Below are positions 52,340-61,028 of a stretch of 64,000 nt of DNA, one piece after another; positions within the stretch are counted from its first letter, which is position 1; each line of letters opens with the position of its first letter. The stretch spans positions 1 through 64,000 of the forward strand of contig CAUYUJ010004582.1 in NCBI GenBank assembly GCA_963575745.1, in the 5' to 3' direction. This stretch comes from Prorocentrum cordatum (lineage: Eukaryota; Sar; Dinophyceae; Prorocentrales; Prorocentraceae). A program made the translations under genes and the position numbers. The notes under the pieces were generated by a model, which saw only the letters and a list, made by a program, of their open reading frames with translations, had not been told where the DNA came from and did not search any database.

Positions 52340-55040
52340 AGAAAACGCGTGAAAGACATTGTCTGCGATTGGAGATCTATTCGTGTTGATCTTCGTCCTG
52401 ACTGTCTCGATGGATGCCACCATCATGCCAGATCCTTTCTCTTCTCTCATCTTGCCCATGATTTTTTCCATGATTCTCTAAACTGTGCCATCCAACTCGG
52501 TCGATCCCGACCTGTGGGGTCCACTCTCTCCTGGTTGGGGGACATGAATGCTGATCAAGGCAACGGAGATCAAAAATTTCGGTCGTTCTGCGAAGCCTGT
52601 TCCCACCTCGACCTCCATTGGTGCCCTCTCAGGTTCCAGGAGACTTCCATGCAATTCACTAGGAAGCCCGATGGTGAGCAGGCGCTCTCTCAAGCCAACA
52701 GCACGATCGATCACATTGCTCTCGCCAGGGGTGATCTATCTTTTGACTGCTTTGCCTGCTGGGCGGGCGTCCCTGGGGACCACGCCCTCATTGGATGTGA
52801 TGTCCTGGCCTTCCCTCAGCGGGCTCGTAAGAGAAGACCGCTCCTTTGGACTCCTACAAACATTTTGGAGGTCAGGAAGATCGCCCAGGGCCTGTTTCCC
52901 GAATCAGCGGAACTTACTCGTCTAAATGACGAAGAACAGCCTGATTCATGTGTGGTGAGGTATCACGATCCAAGGGACCTCACCCTCTCCTTCGATTTCT
53001 GGGAAAACATGTTGGGACAGGTTTATGAAGCGACTCAGGCCCTCCCGAGGAGATTTAGGAGATTTGCCGAAGAGCCATTTTGGGTCAAGAGTCTCAGGAC
53101 ACGGTTCAACTCCGAACTTAACGAAGCCTCGAGGGTCGCCTTGGGTCAGCTCCTCTTGAAAGCGCTCAAGATAACGAAAATTCAACGTGAATTGGCTCAG
53201 GTTGCGCTTAACGCCTCTCAAGGAAAACGAGTCTGGGCCTCACGCAAGTCTCTCCTACCCATTTTGGGTTTCTGTGTAGATCAAGTCAAGATTTTTGAAG
53301 TGGACCGCTGTACCACACTGGTTGCTGAAGAATACAGAGAGAGGTGGGGACTCTCAGAATCGGAGCGCCAGGAGGACTTCGCCTGGCTCCGATCTTTGGG
53401 TTTTTTTCAATTTCTACGACGACCCCATCATCCCTTCCTTGCTAGAGGACGCGCTGGACGACATCAAGGCCCCCCGAAAGATCGACACAGAGTTTGCCTG
53501 CACGGCTGCTATAAAAGTTTCGGGCTGGTCCCAAAGGCTCACGGGGTGTATACAAGCCTGCTTAGGCAACCCTGAATTCTGGAAAGACGTCACATTCGGG
53601 GGCCACCTGGGTAACAAGATCAAGGGTTTTGGAACCCCTTCTCAAACCAGAGTTGTTATTCCTCAGCCTGCTATTGCCAAGGTTGGGCACGCATATGTGG
53701 CGAGGGCCATTTTGCCAGTTCTGGATTCATACACTGACTCCAAAGGTCTCAAGGGCCTGATTTTTGGGCTAAGCAAAGGTGGACAATTACAAGAACTTCA
53801 CACGAGTGTCTACCACATTTTAGAATATGGCCGAGATCACTTTAACAAAGGAATGGTTGGGATTACTGATATCAAAGCTCACCACGACCAGATTCGTTAT
53901 GGATTGGTTTTACGGAGTTTATTGGGACGGGGAGTCACTCTTTTCTTAGCGGTGGGCTGCATCAGGTTGCACAGGAACCCTCGAGTTTCCATTTCACTTT
54001 TGGACTCAAACACTGGGATTATCCAAAGAGACCGTGGGTTGATGCAAGGAGCTGGGACAGCATGCATACTGGCGCGTGTTTCTGTTGAAGATTGCTTCGC
54101 CTCCACCCTGGAGAAAATTACCCACTCTTCTTTGGGAATCTCCATTCGCTGCGAGCAGTTGGGCTTTGACTTCAGGATTGCTCTTCTCAGCTGGTCAGAC
54201 AATATCTTCGTGGTGGCTTCCTCGGAACAAGATCTTGCAACTCTGACTGCCCTGGTAGAGTCGGAGCTATGGAATGAACATCGGCTCAAACTCAAAGACG
54301 ATCGGGAAATCCTTCCGGCCTACCCCTATTTCTTTCAAGGATACAAGTGGTCTGACCCCTTCGGGAAAACTTGGTCTGTAGTACCTGAGGCCAAGGTGCT
54401 GGGCCCTATTCTCTCCGCTACTGGCTCCTGCCACGAAGATGTCAAGCAGGGTATTTCACAGATCAACAAAGCCTTTTGGGCTAACAGTAGGTTCTTGATT
54501 AATGAGCACATTCCCATGTCTAAACGTCTCGCCAAACTTAACTGCATGGCGGGAGGGATTATACGATCTAGAGGTGCTGCCTGGGTCCCCTGTAAGACGA
54601 CGGCGGATTTGATTACCAAGGCACAGAATCAATGTATCAGGATCATGTTGAAACTCAAAAGGCTCCCAGGGGAATCCCCCGAACAATTCAGTTTACGCAG
54701 AAATCGTAAAACCAAGGGGTTCAAAGAAGTCTCATGGGCTATTTTCCATTTGGATTCTGCTATTAGTTGGGTTTCACACATGCAAAGACATCCAGAAGAT
54801 TTTTCGTCGAGGCTGTTTCAATATTGCAAGCATTGGGTCATTCAGAATCGCTCCTTTGATCACTCTGGTGGCAGCCGTACCCACTCCCGCTCGCATAGGG
54901 GGTACGTTTTCAGGTATGACAAGGATGCCTGGACCACCTTATTTTCTCCGCAGGGCTCTCGGGACAAAAAGTTTCGTTTGGGCCTCGCTAAAGAAATGCT
55001 CGATTGGGTTCGGCAACCGCTTCACCTTCGCCTTCAGTAG
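52340..55040 (+). pseudogene. LINE copy 1 ORF2: endonuclease (partial) + reverse transcriptase, one frameshift
   Basis: Begins mid-endonuclease (RKRVKDIVCDWRSIR). APE-family motifs present are GDMNADQGN, STIDHIAL and the GDHALIG site (equivalent to SDH). An extra T in a T run near 53401-53408 shifts the frame relative to copy 2. The RT is then open to 55040: motif A ITDIKAHHDQIR, motif B RGLMQGAGTACIL, motif C LLSWSDNIFVVA (54183-54218). The catalytic box is WSDN, not YADD, in both copies. RT-domain order and the APE endonuclease place it among APE-type LINEs. The truncation and frameshift make it non-autonomous. Confidence 0.85.
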
Positions 55041-56314
55041 CCATCGGCTCTGTCTGGTGCAACCAGACACACTTTGCTATCGTACTGCGCCCAGTGGGGC
55101 TCTCCTTTACTTTCACCACGGACACCTGTTACTCTCAGGACCTGGATTGGACTGGGAATCAGATTCAGCCAACTATCCCCCTTTTCTTCGGCTTCGACCG
55201 CCACGCCTTAGATCGTTGGGCTCGGAATCGTCTGGTCAAGATGGAAACGAAGCCCATTCTTACCTCGAATGAGAAGAAAGTCAAGTTGCAGAAGAAACTC
55301 GAACAAAAGAAGGAGGATCAAGCAAGATCAGTCGAGTTCAAGAATCAGGGTCTCAAAGCCAAGGCATCCTCCAGTGCTGACCCTCGCGAAGCAAGGATTC
55401 TCCCCACTCCACCCCCAGCACCTGTGCACAGGGGAAATTCTGCCTCTCGGAGCCGTTCGCCGATTGCCAGGAAGATGCAGTACTCAATTGGGTTCAAGAA
55501 ACAACCGCAGGGCGGCGGGTCGGGGTCGAAGCCCGATTCGGATGATGCCCTACCAGATACGCAGGACTACCGTGGGGAAACACCTGTCAAACCGGTGGGC
55601 GGCACTACTTGGGAAGTACCGTCTTCGGAATCACCAGGCTCCAGGAGTTCCTCTTCTGGCTCTGAAGCGGAAGTCGACTCGCCTGACCGAAAGTCGCAGC
55701 CTGCCCCAAAGAGCTGGGAACAGGATAAGAAGCCCTGGATCAGCAAGTTAGGCCCTCCAGTGCTGAAGTCCCAGTTGGAGTACGATCATTCGGGATGCCT
55801 AATTTTCGCCCCAAAGGGCGGCACAGACCATACCAGCTCAAGGCGCTACATTATGGTTTTCGTCCCCCAGCTTACAGGCTTGAACACCTTCAAGGCAAAG
55901 GTTGGGGAGCACTTCCAAATTATCACAGTTCGTGAGCTCACACCTTTCATTATCGACAATCAAGGTCCACTGATTTCAGACAGTATCCCAGTTCTGGGAG
56001 AGCACGGCTATCTCACCACCAGGGACGTTACGAAGATTCTCTGGCACTTTGGGCTTAACACGTTTCGCTCCAAGGACATCCACTTGTTCAACGCGCGGTT
56101 TTATACCAAAGAAGCGTTCATTGGCCCTGAGGTCTGCCCTAAGAAGGAGAGGCTACACGACAAATCTCAGATCTTCGCTGGCAGCTGTATTGTGGCACTC
56201 CTCTACGTCAAGGACATGTATGAAGATGTTGGAGATCTTATAACGGTGGAGTCTGGCAATAACGGTGCCAACGTTAGGTGCCACTTGCTCTGCAAACCCC
56301 GTTTCCTGATGTGA
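55004..56314 (+). CDS. LINE copy 1 ORF3, unknown
   Basis: The frame is open from 55004, overlapping the last 37 nt of ORF2. The first ATG is at 55241 (METKPILTSNEKKVKLQKK), giving 357 residues. The N-terminal part is Lys/Gln/Glu-rich and probably helical. The middle is Ser/Pro-rich with an RSRSP motif. The C-terminal ~180 residues look like a folded domain (LEYDHSGCLIFAPKGG ... RCHLLCKPRFLM). I do not recognise a family. Copy 2 keeps the start of this frame (LGSATASPSPS) until the window ends, so the overlap with ORF2 is shared. It may be expressed by frameshifting or reinitiation. Confidence 0.6.
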   Translation: MGSATASPSPSVAIGSVWCNQTHFAIVLRPVGLSFTFTTDTCYSQDLDWTGNQIQPTIPLFFGFDRHALDRWARNRLVKMETKPILTSNEKKVKLQKKLEQKKEDQARSVEFKNQGLKAKASSSADPREARILPTPPPAPVHRGNSASRSRSPIARKMQYSIGFKKQPQGGGSGSKPDSDDALPDTQDYRGETPVKPVGGTTWEVPSSESPGSRSSSSGSEAEVDSPDRKSQPAPKSWEQDKKPWISKLGPPVLKSQLEYDHSGCLIFAPKGGTDHTSSRRYIMVFVPQLTGLNTFKAKVGEHFQIITVRELTPFIIDNQGPLISDSIPVLGEHGYLTTRDVTKILWHFGLNTFRSKDIHLFNARFYTKEAFIGPEVCPKKERLHDKSQIFAGSCIVALLYVKDMYEDVGDLITVESGNNGANVRCHLLCKPRFLM

Positions 56315-57000
56315 CTCGAGTCCTCAGCGCTCTTTTGGTTCAACTCTGGTTCAATCTGGGACTCCAGGACTTTCCTCTGAGGCATGAATTAAGTTCTGCT
56401 CTCCTCAATTTCCGTCAGGGCCAAAGTAGTGGAGTCTTTTCTTGCTTTGCCCACAGCCTCGATGGAAATTTCTCAACTTGGGATCGCTTTGCCCTTAGTT
56501 TGACTCGTCACTTTAGTTCAAAAGGTTTGGATGGGATTGTCTACGTCGTTACTTTGACAAGATTATGGCTTTCGTTCAATCTGGGAATGCTTGGAATTAT
56601 GAGTGTCTCAGGGCATGAGGCCCACAGGTTACCTTGCAGGAGCTGGGACTGCATCTTATTCTTCTCAATTCAGTTGACGGGGTTAAGTGGGGTTGTTGCT
56701 CACCCTTTGTCAAAGTCCTCGATGTTTCAAGTTCTTTCTTGGGATAGTTTGGCGTTCAGTTTGCCTCTTCACTTCAGTGCAAATGGGTTCGGCCTGGGAT
56801 TGTTAATCTCACCTTGCTGGCCAGGACGATGACTGCCGTCCGATCCCTGATAAAGTGCATCTCTTCTCTATCTCTCCATCTCTCGGGTCCTTGTCTTTCG
56901 GTTGGCCTGTTTGGCTTGGCTGCTTTCTGTAGTCATTTTGGTTCAATTAGCTTTGCACGTTCTGCCCCAACCTCTTCTCAAGTTTGCTGGGAACACACTC
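56315..57000 (+). other. Spacer between LINE ORF3 and ORF4, no gene supported
   Basis: T-rich sequence with small ORFs of ordinary length. Some short motifs recur loosely (TTTGACTCGTCACTTTAGTTC / TTTGCCTCTTCACTTCAGTGC style), suggesting internal duplication. Nothing else seen. Confidence 0.5.
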
Positions 57001-57870
57001 ATGCTTGCACCTCAGAGGGTTGCCAGGCCATGGAATTCAAAGTCGCTCCAGTGCTGTATCTTCGAGGCATGGGCATCCGTCTGCCCACGTGCACTGGCAA
57101 TCGAAAGTTCCGAGATCGTTCCTTTAAATTCAGGATCGTACCACCCGCGGAGATGTGTCACACTCCACATGTACGAGAAGGGACGCGAATTCGAGATACC
57201 TTTCAGGCAGCTATGGAATCTCTTTGAGGCGTTTTTCTCTAGTAAGGCTTGCAAAGACCTTATTGGGATTGTGGGAATTGCAGTACGCTCTATGTCTTTT
57301 GTACAGATCAAGACAATGTCATACAAGGGCGCCGTGTTCTACGACAACCGCTGGTCAGACCCTGGGAATTTCATTTACACCGTCTGGTGGAACATTTGGG
57401 GCCAAATGGCCAGGTATCTTCAAAGAAGACAACCTACCAGTGCTTCGTCCAAGCCCATGGAGGAGCTTCGAGCAGTTGCGGGTCGTGTCACCGATGTACA
57501 GAGGATGGTCCGAGAACGGTGGAACAGGGAACCCGACACTTCTCGGTGGTTAGAGCTCATCGGAGATTTGATGGAGTTAGGGTTGGGAGTGGGGTATGTT
57601 GAGCCAGACCGGTTCTGGAACATCATTCAGGAGATTTCTCCCATCATCTGCTCCATTCGGTCCATTTTGATGTTTGCTGATCAACATGGGTCTTTCGCCA
57701 GGACCGGGAAAGACCGGCGCCTTTTTCGCGGCCCATGTGCTCCCCACACTCGGAAGTTTGCCGTGGCAATGTTCCATGGAATGCAAGTGCACAAATTCAA
57801 TGTGACGGAATCCTCAGAGGTATGGGTATCTTATCTGATTGCAGCCTCAGAGAACAGGCTCCAATACTAA
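57001..57870 (+). CDS. LINE copy 1 region ORF4, unknown
   Basis: ATG 57001, 289 residues ending TAA 57870; the frame is open further upstream to 56902. The protein has mixed composition without low complexity and is Trp-rich in places (YDNRWSDPGNFIYTVWW, SRWLELIGDLMELGLG). No motif or family is recognised. Its length and residue mix in a balanced-GC region make it a better than average ORF. Position suggests an accessory LINE protein, or an unrelated gene captured between LINE copies. Confidence 0.45.
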   Translation: MLAPQRVARPWNSKSLQCCIFEAWASVCPRALAIESSEIVPLNSGSYHPRRCVTLHMYEKGREFEIPFRQLWNLFEAFFSSKACKDLIGIVGIAVRSMSFVQIKTMSYKGAVFYDNRWSDPGNFIYTVWWNIWGQMARYLQRRQPTSASSKPMEELRAVAGRVTDVQRMVRERWNREPDTSRWLELIGDLMELGLGVGYVEPDRFWNIIQEISPIICSIRSILMFADQHGSFARTGKDRRLFRGPCAPHTRKFAVAMFHGMQVHKFNVTESSEVWVSYLIAASENRLQY

Positions 57871-58146
57871 CGGAGCAGGGGTATTTGACACCCCACGGAA
57901 TTTACATTTGGGTCTGTTTCGAGACCTTTGTGTTCTCTCTCTCTCTCTTTGTCTCACGCCTTCGGGATTGGCTGACACCAGGAGATGTCACTTGTGCGAT
58001 TCTATCTGGGACCCGCCTGATCTATGCGATCTTAGGGACACCGTGGCTTCGCAACAATCCCGCCTCCCTCTGTCTGCCTCTGGTGGGCCCTTTCTCGTCC
58101 CTTGCCCCCTGTCGCCCCCCTGCAGTCTCGGGCTCAAGCTTTCGGT

Positions 58147-58473
58147 ATGCTACCTCCCAAGGTGTCAGATCCTCACGTTATCTTTCAGGGGAAGCTTTGC
58201 AGGTCTAAACGCAAGATCTGCTTCCTGTCCATGCAAGACCTGGAAGCACTCTCTTACTGCTCTACGCTGCTATTCCAAAGGGCGGTCAAGTTGCCAGCTC
58301 GGTTCCTCATACCTTCGGACCTTGGTGGTCCACATCTCACGTATGACTGGTGCAAAATTCCGCTCTTCAAAGCTTGTCGGGACAGCGGCTTTAATAGACT
58401 GTATGTAAACGTTAGGGGACCCGACGAAAGGGCTCGGAGAGTCCCTTGGAAAGATCTGGCTGTTGGTCAGTAG
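58147..58473 (+). CDS. LINE copy 1 region ORF5, unknown
   Basis: ATG 58147, 108 residues (MLPPKVSDPHVIFQGKLC ... VPWKDLAVGQ), stop TAG 58471. It contains LKACRD-like and basic stretches and no recognised motif. Its 3' end overlaps the next ORF by 11 nt in another frame, similar to the ORF2/ORF3 overlap. Confidence 0.4.
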   Translation: MLPPKVSDPHVIFQGKLCRSKRKICFLSMQDLEALSYCSTLLFQRAVKLPARFLIPSDLGGPHLTYDWCKIPLFKACRDSGFNRLYVNVRGPDERARRVPWKDLAVGQ

Positions 58474-58789
58474 CCGTTTCGCCTCAAACCCTGACGGAAG
58501 TCTTGTCCGAAACGGCTGGGAACATCCATACACAATTCAGGGGATGGTCAAACGCTGCCTTCCAGCCAAGCTGGCATCCAGGAAGCGCCTCAAGTGGATT
58601 CACGGCTCAGGTGGAATGTGGAACTACTGTGAAGAAGAAAAGGTCTACACCAAAGTCTGGTACACGGAGTACTATGATACGTGGTTCGACCCCGAATCTG
58701 GCTGGCCTTACCCAGTGATTTGGTACCTGTCTGAATACTGGTGGGACGGAGACTTCTTTGTGGAAAAGTGGCGCTGGAAGTATCCGTGA
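58463..58789 (+). CDS. LINE copy 1 region ORF6, Trp/Tyr-rich unknown
   Basis: Open from 58463; first ATG 58544 (MVKRCLPAKLASRKRLKW), 81 residues to TGA 58789. The C-terminal half is extremely aromatic (VWYTEYYDTWFDPESGW, WYLSEYWWDGDFF). It may be the second half of an ORF5-ORF6 fusion made by frameshifting. No family recognised. Confidence 0.4.
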   Translation: MVSSRFASNPDGSLVRNGWEHPYTIQGMVKRCLPAKLASRKRLKWIHGSGGMWNYCEEEKVYTKVWYTEYYDTWFDPESGWPYPVIWYLSEYWWDGDFFVEKWRWKYP

Positions 58790-59632
58790 AGGCCTTTCCT
58801 GGGACTCCTACACTCTGAACCTCTTGGCATCTGCGGTGCATGGGCCTGCGGCTTTTGGAGGTATCTCAGTCCCCCTCATTCTCCCTTGCATGCTCTTCAA
58901 CGTCGGTCGTTGGCAAAATACCAAACCATAAACATTTCCAGCCTTCTCGCGTGATACGTGCTTGAATTCAACTACCTCATATGCCTTGATTCACCTGGGG
59001 TGGGTTCTCACAGTTGGGGTCACTAGGCTTTACAGTTTTCTTTGTATGCCTCCATATCTTCTGGGTTATTGCGTGCTTGGGACATTCAGTTTAATGTCAG
59101 GATTTCTCTCACCACATTTATTCGAATGGGTTGCCACTTATGTATATTGGGCTTCAAGGGACTCAATGAAAGTTCTCTTCACTTCACTTCCTGATTTTCT
59201 CAAGTTAAGCAAGGTATTCGAGTTACTCAAGTTACTCGAGTTACTCAAGTCACGAAGATATTTGATCAATTTAGGCATAATCAATTACCTTGCTTTTCGT
59301 TTCCCATTGCTCCCACCTTTATTCAAAACGAGAGGGTTCTGGTGGTGGGTTTCATTCAGTATCATGGGTTCAATTTAAGATGGGTTTCAATCATTCACGA
59401 TTTCTTTCAGTATCTTGGGTTCCAATCATGGTTTCTTTCAGTATTGGACAGACAGTTTGCATTCATGATCTCGTTCAGTATCATGGGTTTCAATCCTGGG
59501 TTGGGATTCATCTTTGTTCTGCCCCTTCCTCTCCCGCCTCTTCCCCGCTTCACTCTTTCTCTACCGTACGCATTTGGCGTATTGGTGGCTTCTCAGGTTT
59601 GTGTTTTGGGAGAACCGACCTTTCAAGGCGCG
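58790..59632 (+). other. LINE copy 1 3' region with short repeats
   Basis: Non-coding as far as I can see. It contains a 12 nt-type repeat (GTTACTCAAGTTACTCGAGT, near 59222-59250) and about four spaced copies of TTCAGTATCATGGGTT-like sequence (59353-59485). The GC content is lower than elsewhere in the window. Confidence 0.6.
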
Positions 59633-59655
59633 TCATCATCATCATCATCATCATC
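59633..59655 (+). repeat. (TCA)n microsatellite, probable LINE copy 1 3' tail
   Basis: About 7-8 TCA/ATC triplets immediately before the right copy of the 14 bp direct repeat. A simple-repeat tail is common for LINEs lacking poly(A). Confidence 0.6.
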
Positions 59656-59665
59656 CCAGCCCCGC
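59652..59665 (+). repeat. Right copy of 14 bp direct repeat flanking LINE copy 1
   Basis: CATCCCAGCCCCGC, identical to 52326-52339. It is directly followed by the spliced-leader-like relics that open LINE copy 2, not by the continuation of the tandem unit. Confidence 0.65.
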
Positions 59666-59724
59666 TTGGCTCAAGTCTTTGGCTCAAGCGGGCGCTCAAG
59701 CGGGCGCTCAAGCGGGCGCTCAAG
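59666..59724 (+). promoter_or_regulatory. Tandem relics of the dinoflagellate spliced leader
   Basis: TTGGCTCAAG (59666-59675) and TTTGGCTCAAG (59678-59688) match the 3' end of the conserved dinoflagellate spliced leader. They are followed by three copies of CGGGCGCTCAAG (59689-59724) and a partial fourth. Relic spliced leaders in tandem are known from dinoflagellate retrogenes derived from trans-spliced mRNA. Here they would mark the 5' end of LINE RNA. Confidence 0.6.
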
Positions 59725-59963
59725 CGGGCGCTCTTGGGGGGGGGGGCGCGGCAGCCATCGCTGCCTTCTCCGTCTTCTTCCTGTTCAGCGAGATCGCCTG
59801 GCTTTGGGTTCAATCAGTGGGATCTATCAGTGGGATATCACCTCTATCGGTGGGATATCGACTCAATTTGGCGAATTCGTGAATCTTACTGGGTTTTGTC
59901 AATTCGGCGTTTCATTTCCATCTCAAATTTTGGGTAGCTGGCTCGTGCTTAACACTTTTGGCC
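59725..59963 (+). other. LINE copy 2 5' untranslated leader
   Basis: A short GC-rich part with an 11-12 G run is followed by balanced sequence. The latter has three spaced ATCAGTGGGAT / ATCGGTGGGAT-type repeats (about 59815-59865). No ORF of interest. Confidence 0.5.
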
Positions 59964-61028
59964 ATGCCGACATTGCAGATTGGAGAAACCATGCAAAAGC
60001 TCTTATCGTTGGATATCGATAAGCAGAAAAGACTGAGAGACGAAGCTCGGACGGTAGACGAAGACAAAGAAAATCAGCAAGAAGCCTCGAAAGCTATGAG
60101 AACCTTGGCGGCCAAGGGATCTGCTAAGGGTACGGGCTTGGGAGAAAATGGTTCGATTCCATCTGGGGCTGCCTCGACCGCCACCGGTGCCGACGGGTTT
60201 TTGGCGCAACTCGAGTCTCTCCTAGATAAAAAGATCGCTCCTATCAAGGACCGTATTGATTCGTTACAACTTGATGTATTGGGAACTCAAAAGGCGATGG
60301 CTCAGGAATTCTCAGTGGCCGTCACTTTGATCAATGACCATGAAGTAAAGCTTGCCAACCTTGAGGCAGGTGAAACCGAGGTGCAGAAAGCCTTCAACGA
60401 AAGGATTCTTGCTGTTGAACTGGAGCAGAAGTCCCTGCGCGCGGAAATGGCAGCCAAACAGTTAGAAAGTCAGTCAAGCCAGGGTCCGTCTAGGAAAAAG
60501 AGTCCGCCGTGGGCCAGCACCCCAAGAGCAGATAGAGACATCTTCATTCTCACCAACCTGGGCTGGAATCTCAAGAAGCAGGAGGCTCTGGAGAAGGCAC
60601 GGGCGGTCCTTCGCCGAGCGGATGTTCCCCAGCCCACGCATATTGTTGCACCATTTGGGTATGGGAGTTGTGTTGAGATCAAGTGGAGTTCGATTGCGGT
60701 GGGACTTCAAGCGGCAGCTACGATCCGTGATCTCAAGATCCCTGGGCACTTGGAACATATGATCTGGTGTGGCCAGATTAGTACGAAGGAGGAGCGTGGC
60801 CCAGCAAAATTGTTCAAGACCGTTTCAGAAGCACTGGAAAGGGCAATGGGAGATCGCAGGGACAGTTACGTGGTTTGTTCTCGGACTCGAAAATTTTTCG
60901 TCTTGGACCGTCAGATAGGTGCTATCAAAGATGGGGAATTCCAGTGGCACGAGTCTCTCAAGGAGATCCCCGACGAGGCGCTCCGCAAGACGCTTAAAGA
61001 CACCATCGACGAGGCACTATCTCTCTGA
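59964..61028 (+). CDS. LINE copy 2 ORF1, coiled-coil RNA-binding-type protein
   Basis: ATG 59964 (MPTLQIGETMQKLLSLD), 354 residues. The N-terminus is charged (RLRDEARTVDEDKENQQ). Residues about 85-175 have heptad-like hydrophobic spacing predicted to form a coiled coil (DGFLAQLESLLDKKIAPIKD onward). After a Ser/Pro hinge (PSRKKSPPWASTPRADRD), a compact domain begins DIFILTNLGWNLKK and has RRM-like alternation of strands and helices. This is the general plan of LINE ORF1 proteins that bind element RNA. RRM identity is inference. It ends with TGA directly followed in the same frame by ORF2. Confidence 0.7.
   Translation: MPTLQIGETMQKLLSLDIDKQKRLRDEARTVDEDKENQQEASKAMRTLAAKGSAKGTGLGENGSIPSGAASTATGADGFLAQLESLLDKKIAPIKDRIDSLQLDVLGTQKAMAQEFSVAVTLINDHEVKLANLEAGETEVQKAFNERILAVELEQKSLRAEMAAKQLESQSSQGPSRKKSPPWASTPRADRDIFILTNLGWNLKKQEALEKARAVLRRADVPQPTHIVAPFGYGSCVEIKWSSIAVGLQAAATIRDLKIPGHLEHMIWCGQISTKEERGPAKLFKTVSEALERAMGDRRDSYVVCSRTRKFFVLDRQIGAIKDGEFQWHESLKEIPDEALRKTLKDTIDEALSL

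Larger units (their letters stand above)
52340..59651 (+). mobile_element. LINE copy 1 (5'-truncated non-LTR retrotransposon)
   Basis: Starts at AGAAAACGCGTGAAAG, matching 61281 inside ORF2 of copy 2, so ORF1 and the first ~80 ORF2 residues are missing; 5' truncation is a LINE hallmark. The sequence is much less GC-rich than the array. It holds ORF2 (APE endonuclease C-terminal part + RT), ORF3 overlapping the end of ORF2, further ORFs of unknown function, a long 3' region, and a (TCA)n tail at about 59633-59655. A 14 bp direct repeat brackets it. I cannot test whether the region 3' of ORF3 truly belongs to the element, because copy 2 leaves the window just after ORF2. Confidence 0.8.

Noticed and set aside
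59689-59736. Coding repeat AGAQAGAQAG... near 59690
   Set aside because: It is the translation of 12 nt CGGGCGCTCAAG repeats that fit better as leader relics or a minisatellite; no gene continues from it.
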